Source of the DNA: SIG452 sp045638525
GTDB lineage: Bacteria; Bacillota; Clostridia; UMGS1840
Reading direction: 5' to 3'
Length of the DNA: 64,000 nucleotides
Assembly: GCA_045638525.1 (NCBI GenBank)
Contig: JAZUBQ010000017.1
Coordinates: 62,001 to 126,000, forward strand
Position numbers and translations under genes: made by a program. Within the stretch, counting starts at the first letter, position 1; each line of letters opens with the position of its first letter. The notes under the pieces were generated by a model. The model was not told the origin of the DNA and made no database searches. It worked only from the letters and a program-made list of their open reading frames with translations. This document shows, in pieces, positions 53,934 to 62,424 of this stretch.

Positions 53934-55058
53934 ATGGAACATATGAAAAAAATTATTGAACTTAAAAATATATCCAAGGAGTATGAAGGGGAAACCGTTT
54001 TAAACTCCATCAATTTAGATATTTATGACAAACAGTTTGTAACCCTGCTTGGTCCTTCCGGTTGCGGAAAAACCACAACACTCCGTATTGTGGGCGGTTT
54101 TGAAACTCCCGATGCAGGTGATGTTTTATTTGAAGGCAAACGCATCAACGATGTGCCTGCCCATAAAAGAAGCATCAACACCGTATTTCAGAAATATGCG
54201 CTGTTTCCTCATTTGAATGTATTTGAAAATGTGGCATTTTCTTTGCGTCTGCAAAAACTTCCCAATGCCGAAATCATTCGCAGAGTGAAAGAAATGCTGG
54301 AACTGGTTGCCTTAAAAGGCTTTGAACGAAAAAATGTAACCAAATTATCCGGTGGTCAGCAGCAGCGTGTTGCCATCGCAAGAGCGTTAATCAGTCATCC
54401 CAGAGTGCTTCTTTTAGATGAGCCTTTGGGTGCTTTGGACTTAAAACTTCGTAAAGATATGCAAAACGAGCTGAAAAAAATCCAGAAGCAAACCGGCATC
54501 ACCTTTATCTATGTCACTCACGACCAGGAGGAAGCTCTCTCCATGTCTGACGTTGTGGTGGTAATGGCAGAAGGAAAAATTCAGCAAATCGGATCTCCTA
54601 CCGATATTTATAACGAACCCGTCAACGCCTTTGTTGCTGACTTTATCGGCGAAAGTAACATTGTGGATGGGATTATGAATGAAGATTTCAAAGTAACTTT
54701 CTCGGGGCACACCTTCTGTTGTGTGGATAAAGGATTTGCGCCCGGAGAACAGATTGACGTTGTGGTTCGTCCCGAAGATGTGGACGTGGTGGCGCTTTCT
54801 GACGGAATGTTGACAGGAACCGTTACCTCGGTTACCTTTAAGGGCGTACACTATGAAATCATTGTGGATATCGGCGGTTTTAAATGGATGATTCAGTCCA
54901 CTGATTTTGTGGATGTTGGTGCCAACATCGGCATTTCCATTGACCCGGATGCTATCCACATTATGAAAAAATCCGAATTTTCCGGTCAGTATGGTGACTA
55001 TTCTACCTTCTCGGATGAAATTGACGAGCTATCCAATTCTGAAACGGTAGGTGACTAA
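53934..55058 (+). CDS. potA: spermidine/putrescine-type ABC transporter ATPase
   Basis: Energises polyamine uptake. Walker A GPSGCGKTTTLR near residue 41, Q-loop, signature LSGGQQQRVAIARAL and Walker B LLLDEPLGALD are complete. A C-terminal TOBE domain follows (about residues 280-360). 374 aa. ATG 53934 lies ten bases after GGAAGGA. First gene of potABCD; the extracellular substrate is inferred from the gene set. Confidence 0.92.
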   Translation: MEHMKKIIELKNISKEYEGETVLNSINLDIYDKQFVTLLGPSGCGKTTTLRIVGGFETPDAGDVLFEGKRINDVPAHKRSINTVFQKYALFPHLNVFENVAFSLRLQKLPNAEIIRRVKEMLELVALKGFERKNVTKLSGGQQQRVAIARALISHPRVLLLDEPLGALDLKLRKDMQNELKKIQKQTGITFIYVTHDQEEALSMSDVVVVMAEGKIQQIGSPTDIYNEPVNAFVADFIGESNIVDGIMNEDFKVTFSGHTFCCVDKGFAPGEQIDVVVRPEDVDVVALSDGMLTGTVTSVTFKGVHYEIIVDIGGFKWMIQSTDFVDVGANIGISIDPDAIHIMKKSEFSGQYGDYSTFSDEIDELSNSETVGD

Positions 55059-55059
55059 A

Positions 55060-55875
55060 ATGGAAAAAACCCGTAGAAATCTCGGCAGACTGGTTGCCGC
55101 ACCGCATATTCTGTGGTCTGTTTTGTTTATTCTGGCACCCTTACTGTTTGTAATGTATTATACCTTTACCGATGCCTATGGCGCTTTCACTCTGGAAAAT
55201 ATTTTCGCCTTAAAAGAACACGCCAACACCTTTTTGATTTCGGTCAGCTTGTCGGTGATTGCCACCTTCATTTGTTTTTTGGTGGGTTATCCTCTGGCAT
55301 ATCTCATTGCAGGCTATAAGGAACAGTCTCAAAAAATTATGATTACCCTTTTGATGCTCCCTATGTGGACCAATCTTTTAATCCGTACTTACTCTATGAT
55401 GGCAATTATGGATGACGGCGGATTCTTAAACTCCATCTTAGGTGCCTTAAATTTGGGGAAAGTACATCTGATTGGCACAAAAGGTGCCGTAATTTTCGGT
55501 ATGGTATACGATTTTCTGCCCTATATGGTGCTTCCCATCTATACCATCATCTCCAAACTGGATAAAAACCTCATAGAAGCCGCCAGAGACCTTGGCTGCA
55601 ATCCCTTCCAGGTTCTTTTAAAAGTGGTATTGCCCCTTTCCTCCGGCGGGATTGCTTCCGGCATCACCATGGTCTTCGTTCCCTCCATCTCCACCTTCTA
55701 CATCTCTCAAAAATTAGGTGGCGGAACCTTTGAACTCATCGGTGATACCATCGAACGCCAATTCCAAAACGTCTCCACCTACAACGTCGGTGCTGCCATA
55801 TCCTTAGTAATGATGATATTGGTGTTGGTGTCGCTTGCCCTCCTCAACCGCTTTACAGAAGAAGAGGCGTCGTAA
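55060..55875 (+). CDS. potB: polyamine ABC transporter permease
   Basis: Six-helix permease; the EAA loop reads EAARDLGCNPFQVLLKVVLP, which contacts the ATPase. 271 aa. It begins one base after the potA stop. A GGTAGGTG run inside the potA end may serve as ribosome binding site. Confidence 0.92.
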   Translation: MEKTRRNLGRLVAAPHILWSVLFILAPLLFVMYYTFTDAYGAFTLENIFALKEHANTFLISVSLSVIATFICFLVGYPLAYLIAGYKEQSQKIMITLLMLPMWTNLLIRTYSMMAIMDDGGFLNSILGALNLGKVHLIGTKGAVIFGMVYDFLPYMVLPIYTIISKLDKNLIEAARDLGCNPFQVLLKVVLPLSSGGIASGITMVFVPSISTFYISQKLGGGTFELIGDTIERQFQNVSTYNVGAAISLVMMILVLVSLALLNRFTEEEAS

Positions 55876-55905
55876 ACAAACATCTTTTCCCGTTTCTGCT
55901 CATTT

Positions 55906-56121
55906 GCGTATACAAAGATACGCGGCAGTCGCAGAAATCGAAAAAATCTTGTTTGTTTCCATCCGCCTGATTGGAATGGAGGAGGCGGTTTAAAAATCGC
56001 CAGCTTCTGTGTTTTTCTTCCTTTACGTACATCTAAGTACGCGGCAGTCAGAAAATTCACGCAATCTGTTTGATTTTTTCACCGCCTCATTGATATGGAG
56101 GAAGCGGGTTAAAAATCGCCA
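55906..56121 (+). repeat. two 97-bp direct repeats between potB and potC
   Basis: Units 55906-56002 and 56025-56121 share the plan: an outer hairpin (GCGTAT/ATACGC; ACGTAC/GTACGC), GGCAGTC, a CCGCCT...AGGCGG hairpin, and the end TTAAAAATCGCCA. They split an otherwise compact operon by 347 bases. Confidence 0.82.
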
Positions 56122-56134
56122 CATTTGTATCTTG

Positions 56135-56159
56135 TAGGGGACGATGCCCACATCGTCCC
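56135..56159 (+). repeat. TAGGGG palindrome
   Basis: GACGATG-stem copy inside the potB-potC gap. Confidence 0.88.
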
Positions 56160-56222
56160 GTATAACCGTTCCCCAAACAACGGGAGAAGCAACCCTTCCC
56201 CTTCACAGAAAGGTAATAAACT

Positions 56223-57029
56223 ATGAAAACCTTATCCCGAATCTATACTGCTTTAATTTTCATAATTTTATATATTCCCATTCTGGTTCTGATGCTGTTT
56301 TCCTTTAACTCCACAGCAAACACCGGGAGTTTGACAGGGATTTCTTTGTATTGGTATCGGGAGCTGTTTTCTTCGCCCGACACTTTTAATGCCTTAAAAA
56401 ATACCCTGGTTCTTGCCATCAGTGCATCGGTGATTTCCACCGTCATCGGAACAGCGGCGGCAGTGGGGCTTTGCAAATTCCGCAAAAATTTCTGGAAAAA
56501 TTCTGTTTTATCTGTCACCAACATTCCCATGATGAATCCCGATATTGTGACCGGGATTTCGATGATGCTTTTATTTGTGTTTTTGGGAACCATGCTTGGA
56601 AGTGATGAAAAGCTTGGCTTTGTCACTCTTTTGATTGCACACGTTACGTTCTGTCTGCCTTATGTGATTTTGTCGGTTCGTCCCAAAATTTTAACCATGC
56701 CCCGTTCCTTGCCCGAAGCGGCACAGGATTTGGGTTGCACGCCCTTGCAGTCCTTCTTTAAAGTGGAGTTGCCCCAGATTTTACCCGGCGTGATTTCCGG
56801 ATTTATTCTGGCGTTTACCTTATCTTTGGACGATTTTGTGATTAGTTATTTCACCACAGGTAATGATTTTCAGACCCTTCCCTTGCTCATTTATTCTATG
56901 ACCAAAAAAGAAGTGAAGCCGGACATCTATGCACTTTCTACCCTGATGATTTTAGCAGTTACCATTCTGTTGGTGCTGTCCAATCTGTCTTCCAAAGAGA
57001 AAAGCACAGAAAGAAGGTTGACATTGTGA
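56223..57029 (+). CDS. potC: polyamine ABC transporter permease
   Basis: Second permease with the EAA loop EAAQDLGCTPLQSFFKVELP and about six membrane helices. 268 aa. CAGAAAGG precedes the ATG. Its stop overlaps the potD start (TGATG). Confidence 0.92.
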   Translation: MKTLSRIYTALIFIILYIPILVLMLFSFNSTANTGSLTGISLYWYRELFSSPDTFNALKNTLVLAISASVISTVIGTAAAVGLCKFRKNFWKNSVLSVTNIPMMNPDIVTGISMMLLFVFLGTMLGSDEKLGFVTLLIAHVTFCLPYVILSVRPKILTMPRSLPEAAQDLGCTPLQSFFKVELPQILPGVISGFILAFTLSLDDFVISYFTTGNDFQTLPLLIYSMTKKEVKPDIYALSTLMILAVTILLVLSNLSSKEKSTERRLTL

Positions 57030-58234
57030 TGAAAAAAATTGTTTTGTTATTTGTGATGTCGGTTTTTCTGGTGATTTCTCTGGCAGGTTGTGGGACTCCC
57101 ACCGAAAAACTTACCTTAAATGTGTATAACTGGGGAGAATATATTTCGGACGGAAGTGAAGATTCTTTGGATGTGAATGAAGAATTTGAAAATTACTGTC
57201 GGGACGAGCTTGGAATGGAGGTTTCGGTCAACTACACCACCTATGCCAGCAACGAGGATATGTATAACAAACTAAAAAGCGGCTCTGCCACTTATGATGT
57301 TGTGATTCCATCGGAATATATGATTGAAAAAATGATAGCGGAGGATATGCTTGCTCCTCTTGATTTTTCCAACATTCCAAACTATCAGTATATTGATCCA
57401 TCCTTTAAAAATCTGTTTTTTGACCCCGAAAATACCTATTCGGTTCCCTACACCTACGGGATGGTGGGGGTCATTTATAACAGCGAAATGGTTGACCCCG
57501 CTGACTTAGGAAGCTGGGATTTATTGTGGAATGAAACCTATAAAGGGCAGATTCTGCAGTTTAACAATCCCCGTGATGCCTTCGGGACTGCTATCTACTG
57601 GGCAGAAGAAAGCGTAAACTCCACCGATCCTGCGGTATGGCAGTCTGCAGTGGAAAAGTTAAAAGCACAGAAACCCCTCATCCAAAGCTACGTGATGGAT
57701 GAAATTTTCAACAAAATGAAAAACGGTTCTGCTGCCATTGCACCCTATTATGCAGGCGACTATCTCACTATGTACGATTCCAATGATTTGTTAGGCTTTT
57801 ACTATCCCGAAGAAGGAACTAACGTGTTTGTGGATGCTATGTGTGTGCCTGCTTGTGCAAAAAATCAGGAGTTGGCAGAACTCTACATCAACTTTATGTT
57901 GGAAAAAGAGATTGCCATTGCCAATGCGGAGTATATCGGTTATGCGTCCCCTCATATGTTGGTGCGTGAAGATGAAGAATATATCGCCTATATGGAGGAC
58001 TGGCACGAGGACGCCATGGAAATCCTCTATGCCGAAAATTCGGCGGTAAAAACCGAGTATTATGAAAGTTTGGATACCAATACCCTGACTTTGCAAAACA
58101 GCCTTTGGGAAACCTTAAAAATTGAAAATGCGGTGGAACCCTGGATTTATATTACCGCAGGTTCCATTGTTGGTGCATTGTTGTTATTTTTCCTGTATGG
58201 CTATTTTTTGAAAAAATACCGCAATCAGTATTAA
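57029..58234 (+). CDS. potD: polyamine-binding lipoprotein with a C-terminal membrane helix
   Basis: Extracellular substrate-binding protein of the pot transporter. An N-terminal signal ends in the lipobox SLAGC (lipidated Cys near residue 20), followed by LNVYNWGEYIS, the typical start of PotD-like proteins, and YDVVIPSEYM. 401 aa, about 50 longer than usual: the extra C-terminus has a hydrophobic helix (IYITAGSIVGALLLFFLYGY) and a basic end, implying double membrane anchoring. ATG 57029 is one base into the potC stop. Confidence 0.9.
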   Translation: MKKIVLLFVMSVFLVISLAGCGTPTEKLTLNVYNWGEYISDGSEDSLDVNEEFENYCRDELGMEVSVNYTTYASNEDMYNKLKSGSATYDVVIPSEYMIEKMIAEDMLAPLDFSNIPNYQYIDPSFKNLFFDPENTYSVPYTYGMVGVIYNSEMVDPADLGSWDLLWNETYKGQILQFNNPRDAFGTAIYWAEESVNSTDPAVWQSAVEKLKAQKPLIQSYVMDEIFNKMKNGSAAIAPYYAGDYLTMYDSNDLLGFYYPEEGTNVFVDAMCVPACAKNQELAELYINFMLEKEIAIANAEYIGYASPHMLVREDEEYIAYMEDWHEDAMEILYAENSAVKTEYYESLDTNTLTLQNSLWETLKIENAVEPWIYITAGSIVGALLLFFLYGYFLKKYRNQY

Positions 58235-58270
58235 GGTACAGTGCTTTCCGAACAATATTATAGAATCATA

Positions 58271-58312
58271 AAAACCTCACAAATTGGTAAAAGCCAAGCT
58301 GTGAGGTTTTTT
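58271..58312 (+). terminator. intrinsic terminator of the pot operon
   Basis: AAAACCTCAC pairs with GTGAGGTTTTTT. Confidence 0.88.
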
Positions 58313-58572
58313 AGATGGATGGAACCATATGTTTTTGTAGGGTATCAAACATTGTTTTAATTTTATATATTTTTTATATGTTCATTATATGTTCATTTTT
58401 TTCTTTGACAGCAAAGAAAAAACGAACCAAAAAAAGAAACTGCCGCCTGGTATTTCCGCAATCCCTACTCCCGTCTTCCGACAACGGTGGAGAATTGCGA
58501 AAATAAGGGCGGAATTTTTTTGCTTCCGTCATTCGGTGACGTTTTTTTAGATGGATGGAACCATATGTTTTT
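58307..58572 (+). repeat. duplicated 226-bp element with 30-bp flanking direct repeats
   Basis: 58341-58566 is nearly identical to 5474-5695. At this site identical 30-base direct repeats (58307-58336 and 58543-58572, containing AGATGGATGGAACCATATG) flank it. No coding frame is conserved. Confidence 0.85.
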
Positions 58573-58573
58573 A

Positions 58574-58602
58574 TTGACAATTTTTTTGGTTTATGTTACA
58601 AT
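58574..58602 (+). promoter_or_regulatory. sigma-A promoter of cassette copy C
   Basis: TTGACA at 58574-58579, 17-base spacer, TACAAT at 58597-58602; almost identical to copy A. Confidence 0.88.
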
Positions 58603-58607
58603 GAATC

Positions 58608-58762
58608 TGCGACATAATCCAATATAATAAAACCCTGACGGGAAATACTTTTGGTAAAAGGTATTTCCTCTGTTTCTTATCCGTTGGGGTATGGATTGTG
58701 TCGCAACAATCGAGGAGAATACTTTTTCGGTGTGTCTTCGGTTGTGGAGACACACTTTTTTA
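58608..58762 (+). ncRNA. structured leader RNA with terminator, cassette copy C
   Basis: P1 GCGACATAATCCA (58609-58621) pairs with TGGATTGTGTCGC (58692-58704). P2 ACCCTGACGG (about 58632-58641) pairs with CCGTTGGGGT (58681-58690), using G-U pairs. P3 GGAAATAC (58641-58648) pairs with GTATTTCC (58661-58668). The terminator GTGTGTCT/AGACACAC (58730-58755) plus T run equals copy A. P1 and P2 sequences do not. Confidence 0.8.
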
Positions 58763-58792
58763 TTTTTGGGAAGAAAAAGGAGAGGGAAAACG

Positions 58793-58984
58793 ATGGCAGA
58801 TTACAAAAAATTGTATTATTATTTGTATGCTAAGGTAGCAGACGTGATTGAAGAAAATAAAGATACCAAAAAATATGAACCGATTATCAAAAAGCTGATT
58901 AACATTGAATTGGAAACCGAAGATATGTATATGGATATGCCTGATGATGAGGACGAAGCAACAGACGATGAGGATTGGGCGTAG
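58793..58984 (+). CDS. 63-aa acidic small protein, cassette copy C
   Basis: Same protein as copies A and B with minor changes (INIELETED, EATDDEDWA). AAGGAGAGGG precedes the ATG. Three conserved copies with mostly silent or conservative changes argue for a translated gene. The stop TAG is shared with the palindrome at 58982-59006. Confidence 0.87.
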   Translation: MADYKKLYYYLYAKVADVIEENKDTKKYEPIIKKLINIELETEDMYMDMPDDEDEATDDEDWA

Positions 58985-59006
58985 GGGACGATGCCCACAT
59001 CGTCCC
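58982..59006 (+). repeat. TAGGGG palindrome abutting small-protein copy C
   Basis: GACGATG stem, overlapping the stop codon as in copies A and B. Confidence 0.9.
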
Positions 59007-59039
59007 GCTGTGTGGGTATCTCAAAATGTTATAGATATG

Positions 59040-59071
59040 AAAAAACAGTACCGATTCGGTACTGTTTTTTA
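59040..59071. terminator. terminator between cassette C and malic enzyme gene
   Basis: AAAAAACAGTACCGA pairs with TCGGTACTGTTTTTT; symmetrical, so usable in both directions. Confidence 0.87.
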
Positions 59072-59098
59072 TATGCTGTTATTGTTTTATAACAAAAA

Positions 59099-60271
59099 CT
59101 AAATTCTTGCAACGCCGGTGTCACGAGCAGCTTTTGCAACTGCTTTTGCAACTGCTTCTGCCACACGTTTATCAAAGGGTGCAGGAATGATATATTCGGG
59201 GGTTAATTCTTCATCGGAAACCAATCCTGCGATGGCACGGGATGCGGCAATTTTCATTTCGTCATTGATATCACTGGCTCTCACATCCAGAGCACCGCGG
59301 AAAATTCCGGGGAACGCCAATACGTTATTGATCTGATTTGCGAAGTCGCTTCTGCCGGTACCCATAACAGCGGCACCTGCTTTTTTGGCTTCATCGGGGA
59401 AAATTTCGGGTGTGGGATTTGCCATTGCCAGGATGATGGGATCACGGTTCATCGATTTGATCATTTCTGCGGTGAATGCACCTGCAACCGACACGCCAAC
59501 CAACACGTCGGCACCTTTTGCAACATCTGCCAGGGTGCCCTGTTTCTTTTCTTGGTTGGTGATTTTAGAAACTTTCACGATTTCATCGTTTAAGCCTTCT
59601 TTGCCTTCATAGATAACTCCTTTGGAGTTACACATAATGACGTCTTTCACGCCGGAGGAAAGAAGCAGTTTTCCAATCGCAACTCCTGCGGCACCTGCGC
59701 CGTTGATGACAACAACCAGATCTTCGATTTTTTTATTCACTAATTTTACAGCATTTAACACAGCTGCCAGACAAACCACGGCAGTACCGTGCTGGTCATC
59801 GTGAAATACGGGGATATCCAGTTCCTGTTTTAATCTTCTTTCAATTTCAAAACAACGGGGACCGGAAATATCTTCTAAGTTAATGCCGCCAAAGGTAGGA
59901 GCAATCATTTTTACGGTTTCCACAATTTTGTCTACATCTTTGGTAGCCAGACAAATGGGGACTGCATCCACACCGCCGAAGTGTTTGAATAAAACGGCTT
60001 TTCCTTCCATAACGGGCATCCCTGCTTCGGGACCGATATCTCCCAGACCTAACACTGCGGTTCCGTCCGTTACAACAGCAACCAAATTTCCTTTTCTTGT
60101 ATATTCATATGCATTTGCAACATCCTTGTTGATTTCCAGACAAGGTTCCGCCACACCGGGGGTGTATGCAATGGATAAATCGTCTTTGGTTTCTAAGGGA
60201 CAAAGGGGAGCTACCTCGATTTTCCCTTTTAATTGCTTGTGCAGTTTGAGTGCTTCCTGTGCGTAGTCCAT
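59099..60271 (-). CDS. NAD(P)-dependent malic enzyme
   Basis: Oxidatively decarboxylates malate to pyruvate. LSIAYTPGVAEPC, VTDGTAVLGLGDIGPEAGMPVMEGK and FHDDQHGTAVV are the core motifs, with a Rossmann GAGAAGVAIGKLL for the cofactor. 390 aa, the short bacterial form. GAAAGGAAG precedes the ATG. Coenzyme preference is not assigned. Confidence 0.94.
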   Translation of the reverse strand: MDYAQEALKLHKQLKGKIEVAPLCPLETKDDLSIAYTPGVAEPCLEINKDVANAYEYTRKGNLVAVVTDGTAVLGLGDIGPEAGMPVMEGKAVLFKHFGGVDAVPICLATKDVDKIVETVKMIAPTFGGINLEDISGPRCFEIERRLKQELDIPVFHDDQHGTAVVCLAAVLNAVKLVNKKIEDLVVVINGAGAAGVAIGKLLLSSGVKDVIMCNSKGVIYEGKEGLNDEIVKVSKITNQEKKQGTLADVAKGADVLVGVSVAGAFTAEMIKSMNRDPIILAMANPTPEIFPDEAKKAGAAVMGTGRSDFANQINNVLAFPGIFRGALDVRASDINDEMKIAASRAIAGLVSDEELTPEYIIPAPFDKRVAEAVAKAVAKAARDTGVARI

Positions 60272-60309
60272 GGTATTAAGTTTCGCTTCCTTTCTCTAAT
60301 GGGTAAAAA

Positions 60310-61245
60310 TTAAGAATGGGTTTTATAGGGTGTCACCTTATCAATATCATAAGGTGTAATCTGATAAACACAGTAGTTAAGCCAGTTGGAGAATAAGAGT
60401 GTTGCGTGGCTTCTCCAGCGGTTTACGGGTTTTTTATTGGGATTGTCGTCAGGATAATAATTGCAGGGGATATGAATGGGTAACCCCTTATCCACATCAC
60501 GACGATACTCTAAATCCAGCGTTTCGTTATCATATTCGGAGTGACCCATAATGAAAATCTGACGGTATTTTTTGGTGGTTACCGCATAGACACCGGCCTC
60601 TTTTGAGGTAGCAGCCAACGTCAGTTCCGGCACCTTTTTGATGTCCTCTTCCCGAACTTCGGTGTGACGGGAATGGGGAGCATAGAAGGTATCTTCATAT
60701 CCGAAAAACAGCTTTTTGTGTTTTTTCAGGAGTTGATGTTCAAAAATACCGAACATTTTTTCGGGCAAATCATATTTTGGGATTCCAAAATGATGATAGA
60801 GCCCTGCCTGAGCTCCCCAGCAAATGTGCAGGGTAGACCAGACGTGTTTGGTGGACCAATCCATGATTTCTTTTAATTCTTCCCAATAGTCTACTTCTTC
60901 AAAATCCAGTTTTTCCACGGGAGCACCGGTGATAATCATACCGTCAAAATGCTTTTTCTTGATTTCGGAAAAAGTTTTGTAGAAGGTGGAAAGATGTTCC
61001 CTGGATGTGTTTTTCGATTCGTGGGAATCGGTTGTTACCAAAGTGATTTCCACCTGCAAAGGGGAGTTCCCCAGCAGTCGGAGCAGCTGGGTTTCGGTAA
61101 CAATTTTGGTAGGCATCAGATTCAAAATGGCAATTTTAAGAGGTCGGATATGCTGACTGCAGGCACGTTTTTCCGACATCACGAAAATATTTTCGCCTTC
61201 CAATGTTTTTCTGGCAGGTAATTCATTTGGAATTTTGATTGGCAT
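60310..61245 (-). CDS. metA: homoserine O-acetyltransferase, MetA family
   Basis: Activates homoserine for methionine synthesis. The nucleophile lies in HICWGAQAG and the catalytic His in IMGHSEYD. The active-site stretch GAPVEKLDFE has Glu where E. coli has Gly (GAPLG); in characterised MetA enzymes this Glu favours acetyl-CoA over succinyl-CoA, hence the call. 311 aa. ATG 61245 follows AAAGAGGG. No SAM riboswitch or S-box is visible upstream. Confidence 0.9.
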   Translation of the reverse strand: MPIKIPNELPARKTLEGENIFVMSEKRACSQHIRPLKIAILNLMPTKIVTETQLLRLLGNSPLQVEITLVTTDSHESKNTSREHLSTFYKTFSEIKKKHFDGMIITGAPVEKLDFEEVDYWEELKEIMDWSTKHVWSTLHICWGAQAGLYHHFGIPKYDLPEKMFGIFEHQLLKKHKKLFFGYEDTFYAPHSRHTEVREEDIKKVPELTLAATSKEAGVYAVTTKKYRQIFIMGHSEYDNETLDLEYRRDVDKGLPIHIPCNYYPDDNPNKKPVNRWRSHATLLFSNWLNYCVYQITPYDIDKVTPYKTHS

Positions 61246-61374
61246 TTCAAACCCTCTTTTCTGTTTTATTGTTCCGTTGGGTCTCAATTTTTCCTGAGAA
61301 AAAATCTCTCCCAACTACAGTATACAACATAATATCAAAAAATGCAAGTGTTAAAAAAATAACAATATATTTTT

Positions 61375-62412
61375 CTATGCTTCTTCTGCTAAAAGCTCGG
61401 TCAGCCGGTACATTGCATTGAAATCGTGTTCACAAATTACGCTGACAGGAGAGTGAATGTAGCGACCGGGTAACGACAACGCCGTTGTTGGGATTCCGCC
61501 GGAGATATAGGAAACCGCTCCCGCATCGTTTCCGCCTTTGGTGGTGAGTTTTTTCTGAATGGGAATTTTATGAGAAACAGCAATATCCCAAACAACAGAA
61601 TTCCATTTCGCATCGGATGCGCTGCCTCCGTCTAATACCGACAGCGCAACGCCATCTCCCATACGGGTGGTAGGTTCCGAAACACCGGGCATATCGGCAC
61701 AGGTGGTAACTTCCAATATCACCGCTTTTTCTGGCGTGATGAGGGGAGTGCTCATTTTTGCACCCATGATTCCGATTTCTTCTCTTGTGGTAAACACTGC
61801 AGTAAACGAATTTTTTTGATTATTTTGATTATCTTGCTTATTTTGCTTATTTTGCTTTAATAACAGGGCTAAGATGACGGCAACACCCACACGGTCATCC
61901 AGAGCTTTTGCTTTGATCAAACCGTCTCCAAAAGTAACAAAATCGCTTTTCCAGTAGATGGGGTCTCCGATTCTGACATCTTTTTGGGCATCTTTTTTGG
62001 AGGTGGCACCGATATCAATCATCATATCGGGGATTTTCACTTCTTTTTCCGATGATTTTTCCTGCAGATGTTTGGGAATATTTCCAATCACACCGGGAAT
62101 TTGTTTGGGGCCCACAACCACCGGTGTGGAAAGCAGAATCATGTCGGTTACCCCTCCGATGGGAGCAAACCGAAGCATGCCGTCCTCACGGATTTCCCGC
62201 ACGCCGAATCCCACTTCATCCATATGGGCAAACAGCGCAATCCGATTGGGATTTTCGCCAACTTGTACAATAATATTGCCCATACGGTCTTTATGATAGC
62301 CGATTCCATGTTCGGTTAAGGCATCGGTGATAAATCGGATGACATCATCTTCATAGCCGGAGGTTCCGTTGATGAGGGTCAGTTTTCTTAATAATTCTTT
62401 GATATCTTCCAT
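61375..62412 (-). CDS. M42 family metallo-aminopeptidase, copy 1
   Basis: Dinuclear metal aminopeptidase that usually forms a tetrahedral dodecamer. Metal and catalytic motifs AHMDEVG, ALDDRVG, TTREEIG and RYIHSP are intact. 345 aa. An insertion after ILALLL is a run of K, Q and N encoded by in-frame 9-base repeats at about 61805-61860. AAGGAGG sits right after the stop of the upstream M42 gene. Confidence 0.92.
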   Translation of the reverse strand: MEDIKELLRKLTLINGTSGYEDDVIRFITDALTEHGIGYHKDRMGNIIVQVGENPNRIALFAHMDEVGFGVREIREDGMLRFAPIGGVTDMILLSTPVVVGPKQIPGVIGNIPKHLQEKSSEKEVKIPDMMIDIGATSKKDAQKDVRIGDPIYWKSDFVTFGDGLIKAKALDDRVGVAVILALLLKQNKQNKQDNQNNQKNSFTAVFTTREEIGIMGAKMSTPLITPEKAVILEVTTCADMPGVSEPTTRMGDGVALSVLDGGSASDAKWNSVVWDIAVSHKIPIQKKLTTKGGNDAGAVSYISGGIPTTALSLPGRYIHSPVSVICEHDFNAMYRLTELLAEEA

Positions 62413-62424
62413 CGGTAAACCTCC

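Noticed and set aside
58608..58984. Type III toxin-antitoxin system (RNA repeats, terminator, toxin)
   Set aside because: The leader lacks tandem short repeats, and the protein is tiny and strongly acidic, unlike ToxN-type basic endoribonucleases.
61246..61374. SAM riboswitch before metA
   Set aside because: No S-box core motifs in the short upstream region; metA would be transcribed with a minimal leader.
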